A DNA stretch of 64,000 bases from Trema orientale (Eukaryota > Streptophyta > Magnoliopsida > Rosales > Cannabaceae). Both the position numbers and the translations under genes were made by a program. The notes below the pieces were generated by a model, which searched no databases, was not told where the DNA came from, and saw nothing but the letters and a program-made list of their open reading frames with translations. Location: assembly GCA_002914845.1 (NCBI GenBank), contig JXTC01000087.1:666640-730639 (forward strand), given 5' to 3'. Positions 11,172 through 21,946 of the stretch are shown piece by piece (the first letter of the stretch is position 1; every line of letters begins with the position of its first letter).

Positions 11172-13489
11172 TTGTTTCTGACCTCAAAAACTCTCACCCC
11201 AAACCTTAACCAAACCAAAACTTCATTCAATGAAACCCTCTTCTGTTTTTCTCTTTCTTTCTCTCACTAGAAACTCCTCCTATCTCTCTCTAGAAAGGCT
11301 AGTTCTTGTATATTTGTGGTAAGTATAGGTGTTAGAAACCGTTGAGACTACCCTCTTTCTTTCTTTTTTATTTTTATTTTTATTTTTTTTTCTCTCATGT
11401 AACTCAAACCGTCACAATACCCAGTGTTTGATGATAAAGTTACCCCTCGAGGTACACAAGTTCAATTCTAATTTTTATCTTAATTTGGTAAAAATATTTA
11501 ACATTTTTGTTTTTGAATTGTTACGTAATTTTTTTTTTTGTATGAAAAATATTACACCTATCCAATCTGATGTTGCTATTTGTCAGTTCAAGTTTGATTT
11601 TTGCATCGTAATCTTCCTCTCTTTTATTTTTAAGATTTTTTTTTTCCTACCCTCATAGTGGTTTGAAGTGTCTTGTTGTTTAAGATAGGCACGTGTTGTA
11701 CGCTTAGGTTCGGATTTTATATGTTTTTTTTTTCTATTTATTGTTTCGGAGGACCCTCGAAGCACAGAAGAAGATCGTCCGGAAATATGCTCCACTCTCT
11801 GACAAGGAGCGTGTATCAATTCTTCACATGCTTTTTCTTTTTCTTTTTAAAATTTAAAGTTATTTCACATGTTTATTTTTCTTTAAGGAATAATACAAAA
11901 ATAAAAATAATTGTTTTGGGTATGATAGAAGAATGGGATTTTTTTAAATCAATTGAGTTTTGTTATCTAGTTTGCGAATATTATTAATTGTATCTATTAA
12001 TAAACAAAACTATTTTTCCCCGATTAAAAAAGACGAAATCTCACTCATATATTTTAAATTTTTAATTGATAAAAATCGTTACCAAAAGGAGAAATTGAGA
12101 GTTTTGATCACGCTCGGCTAAGGGTGTGGAGAGCGTGTCATGAGATGAGGCTGAAGGGGGTTAAAGGAGGGCCACCTGTCATATGTAGATGAAAAGGTTT
12201 AGGATAACGTTTTTTCTCCGATTTATTTATGAAAAGAAGGAAGAAAAAAATGAGAAAATCAAAAAAACTTCTTAACCGAATTGGAACGTGGATTTGGAGT
12301 CCGAATTTGACGAGCCTTTACTAGCTAGTGACGCCACGTCTGACCTCACTTCTTGTACAACTCGGTCTTCCCCCTTTGCCCACTCTTGCGGTCTCTGGGG
12401 GGAAAACATGGCGCCATCATCTGTCGTTTTAGCCTCAACACTACAGACGACTGTCGTTTTAGGCAATTCAATTCGTTCATGCCTTTCAATTGTCTGTCGG
12501 TCACTTGGTCATCAAAAATAATAATAATGGTTTAAGATTCATTCAAGGTTTTATCATCCATTGCTTCTTTTTATAATTTTTTTTAAAAATGACTTCTGTG
12601 GGTCAGATTTAATTCAACGAGTTTAGAAAGAAAAAGCTCTATCAATACAACCTAAAAAAAAAAAGAGTTCTACCACATAATTCCCCTAAAACCTATTACT
12701 ATAAATAGCAACGTGATTCTCATACTTTGTGTTGCTAAAGATATTTTGGATAAGTGGACAGAAATTTATCCAGGCATAAACTAATGAATTTTACTTTAAA
12801 AGAATGGTCTAACTCAAAACTTGAATCCTATACTTAAAATTTTAAAATTTAAGAGAGGCAAAACCTAAATTTAGATGAGATAAAAATTAATTTTAAAAAA
12901 AAAAATTATATGATATTTGAAACAAAAATAAAGTTGGGGCAACTAGCCTCTAGGTTTCTTGTGGCTCCCCGTGCGAATAACTATAGCTTATTGGCGAGCT
13001 CAAGTAACATTTTTAACATTGTTGAACTAGTTAACAATTTATGGGCATTGTTCCTTGAAGATGGGAATGTGGATTAACAATGTTACGTAGTCTTCCTACC
13101 GCAACCCATAGTGCGTGACTCTATGGCGTGTGTTGGGTTGACTTTAGTTTTGGACGCATGTGGGATATGAATGAATCGAATTTTTGTATGTTATTTATTT
13201 CATAATTTTGATATGGGTTAGATGGTACAACAACCATAATCTTCTCATACTCTATTCTAATGGCATACACATTTTCAGTTCTATGCCACGTAGGAAGCCA
13301 TTTCTCTCCTCTAACCCAAAAAAAAAACAAAACAAACAATACAAGAACGCGGACATATTTGGTACACCGTATTAAGCACCATTATGAGTACTGCATAATT
13401 TGAATTAAAATTAATTCGGTTGATTGTGTATTAGTTTATATACCGCAAAAATAGGGTATTCTATTATATTAGACTGCAGAGTTAAATAT
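11172..13489. other. Intergenic upstream of the MBD gene
   Basis: A less AT-rich island at about 12100-12480 has a 77-codon plus frame without family resemblance; it may be regulatory or an old gene fragment. The word GACTGTCGTTTTAG occurs in near duplicate at about 12419 and 12448. No other gene was seen. Confidence 0.35.
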
Positions 13490-13498
13490 ATTTCTAGT

Positions 13499-13871
13499 TG
13501 AGATAACTGCAAAAAAAAACATCTAAAGTATTGACATTTTTGTAATTTTAATCATATTTTTTAGTTTGTGCAAAATTCTGCCTTTATATTTCAAATCTCT
13601 ACAAATTTATATTTTCTGTATAAAAATTGGGTGATTTGTGCTAATTATTTTAAATTATTTTCAATAAATTTTTTTGTTAGTCAGCAAAAATAAGATATCA
13701 TCAATTCAGATTCCGTATTTAGTGAAAATTTATTAGTCAATTTATATGCAAAAAATACTAATTTGCAGACATTTGAAATGTGGAGTTATAATATTGAACA
13801 AGCCAAAAGACAGGGTTAAATCTGCAAAAAGGCTATACTTCAAAGTTTTTTTTTTTTGTACCAGATAACTC
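13499..13871. mobile_element. MITE family 2, free-standing copy (373 bp)
   Basis: A perfect 9-bp direct repeat, ATTTCTAGT, sits at 13490-13498 and 13872-13880. The element starts TGAGATAACTGCAAAAAA and ends, read reversed, GAGTTATCTGGTACAAAAAA, so it has short imperfect inverted ends followed by A runs. No coding frame is present. The 9-bp duplication suggests mobilisation by a Mutator-like transposase. A second copy of nearly equal length is nested at 14571-14940. Confidence 0.82.
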
Positions 13872-14465
13872 ATTTCTAGTCTTTTAAGTCTACTCTCTTA
13901 ATTAGGCCCGATTTGTGATTATTTATAGATTCTGTTTTTAATTTTTAAAAGCAGTTAGAGAAAAAAAAGAGGAGGGGGCATTTGGTAAGTTGCTACTTTT
14001 AGTCAGTAAATTTTAAAAATTGCTATGTAATCACTATTTTAAGCAAAATCTAAGACTCAGGGTAAGTGTTGCTTTTCAAAACTGATTTTGATGTCATAAT
14101 ACAAATTATCTAGAATATCATTTTATAGTACACATAATCTATAGTTTACTAAACACTCAATATTGCTTTTAAATAGTACAGTAATTTTATAAATTAAATT
14201 TACCAAACACTTAGACTTTTTTTCTCACTTGCTCACAACACAGCAATACCAAGCTAGCCCTTACTTTAGTCTCAAAACTTCAATTTGTATCCTTCATAGT
14301 CTCCAGATCTTTACTTGTGCTATTAGGCATCAGGAATATAACTTATGTTCCACTACTAAAGGAAATCATAATATTATCTTATGAGTCGATGAATATGAAC
14401 TAACAATCCTTTATATATATATATATATATCCTAGTGAAATACTAAATAATAACTTTTCAAAATA

Positions 14466-15206
14466 GGGTAAATTGTAAAAACAAACTCTAAAGTTTGAGT
14501 GTTATGCAATTTAAACCCTAAAGTTTAGACTCTGCAAAATAATACCATGAGATTAAGAATTTTTGAAAATGATATCTACAAAAAAAAATATCCTAAAGTA
14601 CAGTCTTTCAACAAATTTAACCATGTCTTTTTGCTTATGCAAAATTATACTTTTACATTTCAAATCTCTTCAAATTTGTATTTTCTGCATATAAATTAAC
14701 TAACAAATTTCTCACTAAACACGAAATCTGTATTGATGATATCATATTTCTGCTGACTAACACAAAAAAATTATTGAAAATAACTTAAAACAGTTGGCAC
14801 AAATCACTCAATTTGTACACAGAAAGTACAAATTTGCATATATTTGAAATATGAAGATATAAGTTTGCACAAACCAAAAAACAGGGTTAAAATTGTAGAA
14901 AGGTCATGCTTCAGTTTTTTTTTTTTCGCAGTTATCCCTTTCTGAAAATTGGAATGACTTTTTGACCAATTTTAGTAACAAAAAAAAATAATAATATCCT
15001 CAATTAAAACTAGATTAGTTATTATTATTCTTCTTAATTTTGAGGATATTATTATCTTTTACAGGTTAAAGTTATACGAAAAGTCGACTTATTAATTTTC
15101 AAAAATTCTTAATTTCATAGTATTATTTTGCAGAGTCCAAACTTCAGGAATTAAAATTGCGGAGCACCCAAATTTGAAGATTTTTTTTTCTTTTTTATGT
15201 TTACCC
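14466..15206. mobile_element. MITE family 1 copy B, interrupted by a family 2 copy
   Basis: The 10-mer TTTCAAAATA flanks the element at 14456-14465 and 15207-15216. The outer ends read GGGTAAA in both directions. The outer element has the family 1 landmarks: ACTCTGCAAAATAATACCATGAG, then TGACTTTTTGACCAATTTTA, a central palindrome around TAATAATATCCTCAATT, and TTTTGCAGAGTCCAAACTT. Without the insert it is about 360 bp, as in the other copies. Confidence 0.82.
14571..14940. mobile_element. MITE family 2, nested copy (370 bp)
   Basis: It lies inside the family 1 copy. The flanking 9-mers TTTGAAAAT (14562-14570) and TCTGAAAAT (14941-14949) match at 8 of 9 positions. Ends are GATATCTACAAAAA and, reversed, GATAACTGCGAAAAAA after a short run. 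The body aligns along its length with the copy at 13499-13871, partly in inverted orientation because the element is itself palindromic. Confidence 0.8.
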
Positions 15207-15544
15207 TTTCAAAATATATATTTTGGCATCAAGTTGTTTATTTCAATACTTATATATCGTATCCTTTTCATTTAATTTCACCACCTAAAATATCGTACAC
15301 TACTGACTTCAAAATTTATCATCGTTGCACTGTTGATCCTTATGTGTCTAAAAGATTATGAAATATAAAGAGAAAAATGATCAATATAAAAATAATTAAA
15401 TATTACATAACTCAAGGCCTAAAATTGTACAAAAACCATAATGCAAGAGGTAAAGTAGTACAAAATCTATAATTGGAAGATCATTCGTGAAATTAATCCT
15501 TCATTTTCTTTCTTTTTTTTAAACGTAAAAAAATCTCTGTGCTG

Positions 15545-15590
15545 TAAATATAATATTACAGTACCATTAAATATAATATTACAGTACCAT
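15545..15590. repeat. 23-bp perfect tandem duplication
   Basis: The unit TAAATATAATATTACAGTAC plus CAT occurs twice head to tail at 15545-15567 and 15568-15590. Confidence 0.85.
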
Positions 15591-15670
15591 TCAACAGACA
15601 TAACTACCTTTTTAGGCAAAGACAATGTTAAGCTAGAATTATGTAGCAATATCATGTTTTTTAAAGCGTC

Positions 15671-16655
15671 TAACTGTAAAAGAAAAAATATCTTGAGGTT
15701 TGGACTCCACAAAATAATATTCTGAGATTAAAAATTTTTGAAAATTAATAGGACATTATCAATTTTGGCCCTTTTTTAATACATGTGGCGAGGAAATGTA
15801 CAACCTATAAACCATTTACAAAACAAGGACTTTTTATTGCCATGTCATTCAATGAAAATTTAGGAATTCCAAAATTATCCCTGACTCGATTCCAGTCGAA
15901 AAAGTCAAAAGTGAAGGGGGTGGGGCCAGGAAGGCGGCCGACTATGTTCGACTAGGATTGAAAATGTTCAACTATACTCAAATATCGGTCGAAAATTTTT
16001 GACCGGTAGCTTCGACTGCAGTTGAATTGTTTGACTATAGTCGAACAATGGTTTGAATTTTCGACTAGGATCGAAATTTTCTAGTCCCCGGTCAAATATT
16101 GATCAAAACAACCGGTCAAATCTTCGACCCTAGTCAAGCGAATATGCCGCCAGGGTCGGAACCGGGACAAGCAGTGGTGGCTTAAGTAGTTTGGAGTTTA
16201 TTGGAGAAGAATGTATTTTAGGGTTCATTACGGAATAGAGTATCCAAATAATTTTATATGTGTGACATGACAATAAGAGTTAGTTTTGAAAATATTTATA
16301 GATGAGTTTAGTTTTGAAAATATTTATAGATGAGTCTCATTTTTCATCATGAGAGTTAAGTAGACCCCCTTAATATAAATTTCTTAAAATTAATACTCTA
16401 GATTGACTTTTTGACCAATTTTAGTAATGAAAAGTAATAATATCCTCATCCTCTATTAAAGCTACATTAATCCTTATTATTCTACTTAATTTTGAGGATA
16501 TTTTTGTCTTTTACCAGTTAACGTTATTCAAAAAGTCAACTCATGGTACTAATTTTCAAAAATTCTAATTAATCTCAAGATATTATTTTGCAAAGTCCAA
16601 ACTTTAGTATTTAAATTGTAATACACCCAAGTATTTTTTTTACAATTTATCTTTT
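15671..16655. mobile_element. MITE family 1 copy D, split by a 635-bp insertion
   Basis: The left part (15671-15750) has the family landmarks GGTTTGGACTCCACAAAATAAT and GATTAAAAATTTTTGAAAATT. The right part (16386-16655) resumes with GATTGACTTTTTGACCAATTT and ends with GCAAAGTCCAAACTTTAG and T-rich sequence. The segment 15751-16385 is foreign to the family, and AAAATTAATA is repeated on both sides of it. Confidence 0.72.
15751..16385. mobile_element. Unclassified insertion rich in GTCGA/TCGACTA words
   Basis: It is flanked by the direct repeat AAAATTAATA at 15741-15750 and 16386-16395, and removing it restores the family 1 sequence. I see no clear terminal inverted repeat. The part from 15890 to 16150 is dense in TCGACTA, GTTCAACTATA, GGTCGAA and GGTCAAAT words on both strands. 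A 28-bp tandem duplication (TAGTTTTGAAAATATTTATA plus GATGAGTT) lies at 16281-16336. No coding frame was seen. Confidence 0.6.
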
Positions 16656-17227
16656 TTTTTTTTTAAAAAAAAAAAGTAGTTATGTTGAGGAATAATTTCA
16701 CTAGTGGTTCCTAAATTGACCATTTAATATAGGAGAAAATGGTACAATGATATCTCAATTTAGAGTAGCATACCATCAGAACTGAAAATTTAGGAGGAAA
16801 AATAATCTAATTACTATGCTTTAGGGGTTATTGATGAAATTAATCCTAACTTTTTTAGAAAATAATCGTATCTTCTTTGCCAAAATCAATATTAGATCAA
16901 GGTCATTTGTATTGATTATGATTCTTAATTTTTTAAAATAAAATAAATTTCGTAAAAAAAATTATTTTGATTTAACTGTTTCTTTGAATTGACAATTATG
17001 AGGGAGATCACAAAAGATGAGAAGGTTAGGAATGAAAAAGAATGTGAAAGAGGGAAAGAAGTATAACAATCCATTTGTTTAGCATGAAAGAGAGAGAGAG
17101 AGAGTAAAAAAGAGGGATTGATTGATTTTGGTGGGAACATATGAAGGTCTAATCCCTCTATCTTTTCTCTCCCTTCTTCTTTCCTTCCAACAAAATATTG
17201 GATTTTGCCTATCCTTCGATTCCTCTC

Positions 17228-17440
17228 TGTTGAGAATAAGATCCCTTAGTCTCTTAAGCTTTGATTAGTTATAGTTTCTGTTAAGCATTTAGTTAAGCTG
17301 TTAGTAGGACAGCTAATAGTTTGTTAGAACTGTGATCTCTCTATTTTAGGAACTTGTGTATAAATACCTCTGTTATCACTATTAATCAATAATGAAGATA
17401 ATTGACCTTTACTCAAATTCTTCTTTATTAAACTCTAATA
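17228..17440 (+). repeat. 5' LTR of the copia element
   Basis: The LTR starts TGTTGAGAATAAG and ends CTCTAATA. A TATAAATA box lies at 17359-17366. The short length and TG start are typical of small copia LTRs; the end is TA rather than the usual CA. Confidence 0.93.
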
Positions 17441-17450
17441 TGGTATCAGA
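17441..17450 (+). other. Primer-binding site
   Basis: TGGTATCAGA, directly after the 5' LTR, matches the 3' end of plant initiator tRNA-Met. Confidence 0.88.
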
Positions 17451-17460
17451 ATGGATAACG

Positions 17461-18350
17461 ATCGCATCGGGGCCTTCATCTTCGACAGCCATGGCTGCTC
17501 AAGCTCAAGCTCTAGCTCCAGCTCCAGCTCTAGCTCGATTCATTCCCATCACTTTCAGTCATTCTTTTTCTGTCAAGCTTTGTGGAAATAATAAGTAAAT
17601 GCTGCTGTTCGAGGTCACAATTTTGCTCGATTTCTCAATCAAAATTTTGTTCCGATGAAGTTTCTTACTGCCATTGATAAAGCTTCTGGTACTGTCAATC
17701 CTGAATATCTTGAGTGGGAACAACAAGATCAACTGTTAGTCTCATGGCTTCTTTCTTCTATGACCGAAAATCTGCTTACTCGGATGGTTGGCTATGAATC
17801 TGCAGCTCAGATTTGGGATACTCTGCATCAGTATTTTGCTGCACAGAATCGAGCTAAGATAAGTCAATACGAAAATTTGCTTCGTACTACTAGAAAAGGC
17901 TTTGTTAATATGCTTGCTTCAATTGGTCATATCATTTCTCCTGAAGAGCATATTGAATATATCTTTAATGGTCTTTCAAAGGAATTTGATACTTTTGTTG
18001 TTTCAATAAATTTAAGAATTGAACGATACACTATAACAGAGCTTGAATTTTTATTACTCGCTCAAGAATCTAGAATTGAAAAAGATGTCAAGGAACTTGA
18101 TTTAAGCTTATCTGGCACACAATCCTCATTCACGAATTGGTGATTTCATCAACAAAGGTGCAAATCGTGGTGGTCCTAGTTCTCAGCCCAATTTCTTTGC
18201 TTCACGTGGTTGATATCTTCATCGTAGTGGCAGATGAGGTGGACGCCAACAGTGGCATAACAACTGGGGACAGAACAAGCCTAAATGCCAACTCTGTGGC
18301 AAAATTGGCCATCTAGTGTTACAGTGTTTCTATCACTTTGATAAGTCATT
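17461..18350 (+). pseudogene. copia gag remnant
   Basis: A short N-terminal frame ends at TAA 17596-17598. After a frame change, 17655-18143 encodes a UBN2-type gag segment with YLEWEQQDQLLVSWLLSSM and IWDTLHQYFAAQNRA. A CCHC zinc knuckle (CQLCGKIGHLVLQC) is read at about 18283-18324 in another frame. The part is therefore broken by at least two frame disruptions and cannot give an intact gag. Confidence 0.88.
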
Positions 18351-18480
18351 TCAAGGACTTGGTTCTTTTCAAGGACTTAATGCTCATTTTCAACATAAAC
18401 CAGGCTCTTCTATGCATGCTATGCTGGCATCTCAGTCTAATCCAATGTAAGCTAGGACTGCTTCTCCTAATACAGTTGTT

Positions 18481-19960
18481 GATACCAACTGGTATCCAGA
18501 TTCAGGTGCCACAAATCTTTTGACTCCTGATGTACATAACCTTATAACTGGATCTGAATACTTTGGCCAAGAACAAATCCACATAGGAAACGGATCAGGT
18601 TTGCCCATTCACTACAGTAGTCAATCTTAATTTCAATCTTCTTTGTCCTCAAAACCTTTACTTTTAAATCAGTTATTACATGTGCCAGCTATAACCAAGA
18701 ACTTGTTAAGTGTTTCTAAATTTGCATCTGATAATGCTGTTTTCTTTGAATTTCACTCCACTTCCTATTGTGTTAAGGATCAAGTTACCAAGAAAGTGCT
18801 GCTAGTTGGGACACTTAAGAATGGTCTCTATGTGTTTAATCAAAGTCAGATGGGAGCTTTATCTAAGTCAGCTCAGCCTATCCTCTCTAATTCTTGTCTT
18901 TCTTTACCTAGTCCTTGTACTGTGTTTACTGCTCAATCTAGTTCTTCTAAGGATTCTTTGTTTCAATTATGGCATAGTGGATTATGTCATACATCAGCTA
19001 AGATTGTAAACTCAGTACTTCATACATATAATCTCATTTCTATTAATAAAACAGTCAATGATTTCTATTCAGCGCGTTTTCTGGGCAAAATACATAAATT
19101 TCCTTTTTCTACTTTAGACAGTTTATACTAGTCCACTTCAACTCATTCATTCTGATTTGTGGGGAGCTTCTCCTGTAATCTCAACTAGTGGTTATATATA
19201 TTATATATGTTTTATTGATGCTTTCTCTTGTTTTACTTGGTTGTATTTGTTAAGAACCAAAGGTGAAGCATTTCCTACCTTTCTTAATTTCAAAAAGCAG
19301 GTTGAATTACAATATAACCATTCAATAAAAGCTATTCAGAAAGATTGGGGTAGTGAATATCGAGTTTTTACAAATTATCTGACTGAAAATGGGATTCTCC
19401 ACAAGGTTTCTTGTCCTCATACTCATGAACAAAATAGGGTAGCTGAAAGAAAGAATCGACATGTGGTTGAAAATGGTCTTGCTCTTTTAGCTCATGCCTT
19501 CATGTCTTTAAAATACTGGGATGAAGTATTTAAAGCTGCTATTTTTGTTTGGAACCGGCTGCCTTCTCCTTCTCTGCACTATAAGTCTCCACTTGAGGTA
19601 CTTATTGGGACTAAACCAGATTACTCCATATTAAAGGTTTTTGGTTATGCTTGCTATCTAAACTTAAAGCCTTATAACAATAATAAGCTACAGTTCAGAT
19701 CTCTTAAATGTACATTTCTGGGATACAGTCTTAATCACAAAGGCTATAAATATCTTTCTCCCACTGGAAGAATCTATATTTCACGAGATGTGATTTTTGA
19801 TGAGTACTCATTTCCTATGAAGATTACTTCCCAAGTTTCAAACACTTCTCAATCTTCTACTCCCTCAATTCACTCATTCTCTTCTGCATCTCCTCCTATT
19901 TTATGTCCTAAAGATACTCAGTCATATTCACCCCTTGTGTCTATTGATAATATCTCTTAA
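18481..19960 (+). pseudogene. copia protease and integrase remnant
   Basis: The aspartic-protease motif appears as WYPDSGAT at about 18490. A pre-integrase stretch follows (frame 18643-19131) and includes LWHSGLCHTSAKIV. The integrase core lies in a different frame (19157-19960), with FIDAFSCFTWLYLL, DWGSEYR and a VAERKNRH block, the expected DDE-type layout. Frame changes separate the segments. Confidence 0.88.
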
Positions 19961-20159
19961 TTTTCCTCCTCTAACTTTATTCCTAATTCTCAACATTATT
20001 TTCCTACTACTGATCTGACACGACCAACACCTATTCCTGAATCAGACCAGATTGTTCTTGAGTCAGTTTCTGAACCCCTTCCTGTTCCTTCACAATCTTC
20101 AGCTTCTACTGGTTCTACTCACCCTATGACAACCAGATCCAAGTCTGGTATTTCAAAAC

Positions 20160-21728
20160 CCAAAGTCTTTGTAGCTACTGTTGAACCAATCACAGCCATA
20201 GAAGCAATTTCTTAGCCCCACTGGAAAGCTGCAATAGAGGATAAAATTTTAGCTCTTGTAAGGAACAACACCTGGTCACTTGTTTCATTACCAGTAGGTC
20301 GACAACCAATTGGTTGTAAGTGGATTTTTTGCGTCAAAGAGAATCTTGATGGTTCCATACAGCGATATAAAGCTAGGCTTGTAGCTAAGGGATTCCATTA
20401 ACAAGCAGGATTTGATTTTACAGAAACTTTTAGTTCTGTAGTCAAGCCCATTACTATCAGAATTATGCTCACATTGGCTCTCACACATAGATGGAAAATA
20501 AAGCTGATTGATGTTAATAATACCTTTCTAAATGGGAAACTGACTGAAGAAGTGTATATGGTCTAATCTCCTAGATTTGAGGATTCTACTCAACCTCACA
20601 CAGTATGCAAGTTACACAAAGCTCTCTATGGTTTGAAACAAGCTCCACGAGCCTGGTTTGACAAACTGGCTAGTGCATTGCTTGCTTTTGGTTTCAGTCA
20701 GCCAAGACTGATCAATCCTTTTTTGTGCATACTGTAACCAATCATTCTATATATGTTCTTGTATATGTAGATGACATTCTCATAACAGATAGCGATGGAA
20801 ACAAAGTTAATCAACTTGTGGTTGACTTACATAAAACATTTGCACTTAAGGATCTAGGGGAGCTAAGTTACTTCTTGGGAATATCAGTTAGCCATGCTAA
20901 ACAAGGACTGGTATTGACTCAATCAAAATATATTAAAGATCTTCTTTGTAAAGCTAAAATGCAGTATGCAAAACCTTTAACCACTCCTATGACTAGTGGA
21001 CTCAAACTCTTAGCTTTTGGGAGTGATCCAGTTGAGAATGTTCAGCTCTATCGCTCAGTAGTTGGTGCTCTTCAGTATGTTACTATCATACGACCAGAAA
21101 TTGCTTTTTGTGTAAACAAAGTATGTCAATTTATGCATAATCCCCTGCAAGCTCATTGGATAGCTATCAAAAAGATACTTCGGTATCTCAGAAATACAAT
21201 TGATTATGGCCTAAATCTAGAAGCTCAAACTGATCTTGATTTAGTTGTATTCTGTGATGCTGATTGGGCTTCAGACTCTGATGACAGACGATCTACATCA
21301 GGCCATTGCATCTTCTTGGGGTCAAATATGGTTGGATGGCAATCCAAGAAGCAACATACTATTTCTAGATCAAGTACTGAAGCTGAATATAGGAGCTTAG
21401 CCAATGTTATTGCTGAGTTGACTTGGGTTCAGTCCCTGCTCTCAGAACTAAGAATTCAACTTCCTCGAGTACCTGTGGTCTGGTGTGATAATCAAAGTAC
21501 TATGTTACTTTCTTCTAATCCAGTTTTACATGCTCGAACAAAGCATATAGAATTAGATCTATGTTTTGTGCGAGACAAAGTTATTTCAAAGGCTGTGGAA
21601 GTCAGGCATATTCCAGCTCTGGATCAGATTGTTGATTGTTTAACTAAGGCTATATCTAGTTCTAGATTTCCACTTCTTAGCGACAAACTCAGAGTCGTCG
21701 ATTCATCTACTCTGAGTTTGAGGGAGGC
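20160..21728 (+). pseudogene. copia reverse transcriptase and RNase H remnant
   Basis: The RT segment includes WIFCVKENLDGSIQRYKARL and [12 protein letters not shown], with in-frame stops at about 20214 (TAG), 20399 (TAA) and 20564 (TAA). The catalytic YVDD is present (VLVYVDDILI, about 20757-20786) in the open frame 20725-21750. RNase H motifs follow: FCDADWASD, STEAEYRSLA and WCDNQST. The three nonsense codons and a frame change make the copy non-autonomous. Confidence 0.92.
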
Positions 21729-21941
21729 TGTTGAGAATAAGATCCCTTAGTCTCTTAAGCTTTGATTAGTTATAGTTTCTGTTAAGCATTTAGTTAAGCT
21801 ATTAGTAGAACAGCTAATAGTTTGTTAGAACTGTTATATCTCTGTTTTAGAAACTTGTGTATAAATACCTCTGTAATCACTGTTAATCAATAATGAAGAT
21901 AATTGATCTTTACTCAAATTTTTCTTTATTAAACTCTAATA
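21729..21941 (+). repeat. 3' LTR of the copia element
   Basis: It is the same length as the 5' LTR, with about 10 substitutions and no gaps. It is preceded by the polypurine tract at about 21714-21728 and followed by CTCTC. Confidence 0.93.
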
Positions 21942-21946
21942 CTCTC

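Larger units (their letters stand above)
17228..21941 (+). mobile_element. Ty1/copia LTR retrotransposon, structurally complete, coding-dead
   Basis: Two 213-bp LTRs (17228-17440 and 21729-21941) differ at about 10 positions by eye, roughly 95% identity. Both start TGTTGAGAATAAG. The 5-bp target duplication CTCTC flanks the element at 17223-17227 and 21942-21946. A primer-binding site TGGTATCAGA (17441-17450, initiator-methionine tRNA type) follows the 5' LTR, and a polypurine tract GAGTTTGAGGGAGGC precedes the 3' LTR. The internal order gag, protease, integrase, reverse transcriptase, RNase H places it in copia rather than gypsy. Frameshifts and stop codons break it in several places. Confidence 0.95.

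Noticed and set aside
12272..12535. Overlapping plus and minus frames in a less AT-rich island
   Set aside because: No family recognised; the island can equally be promoter sequence.
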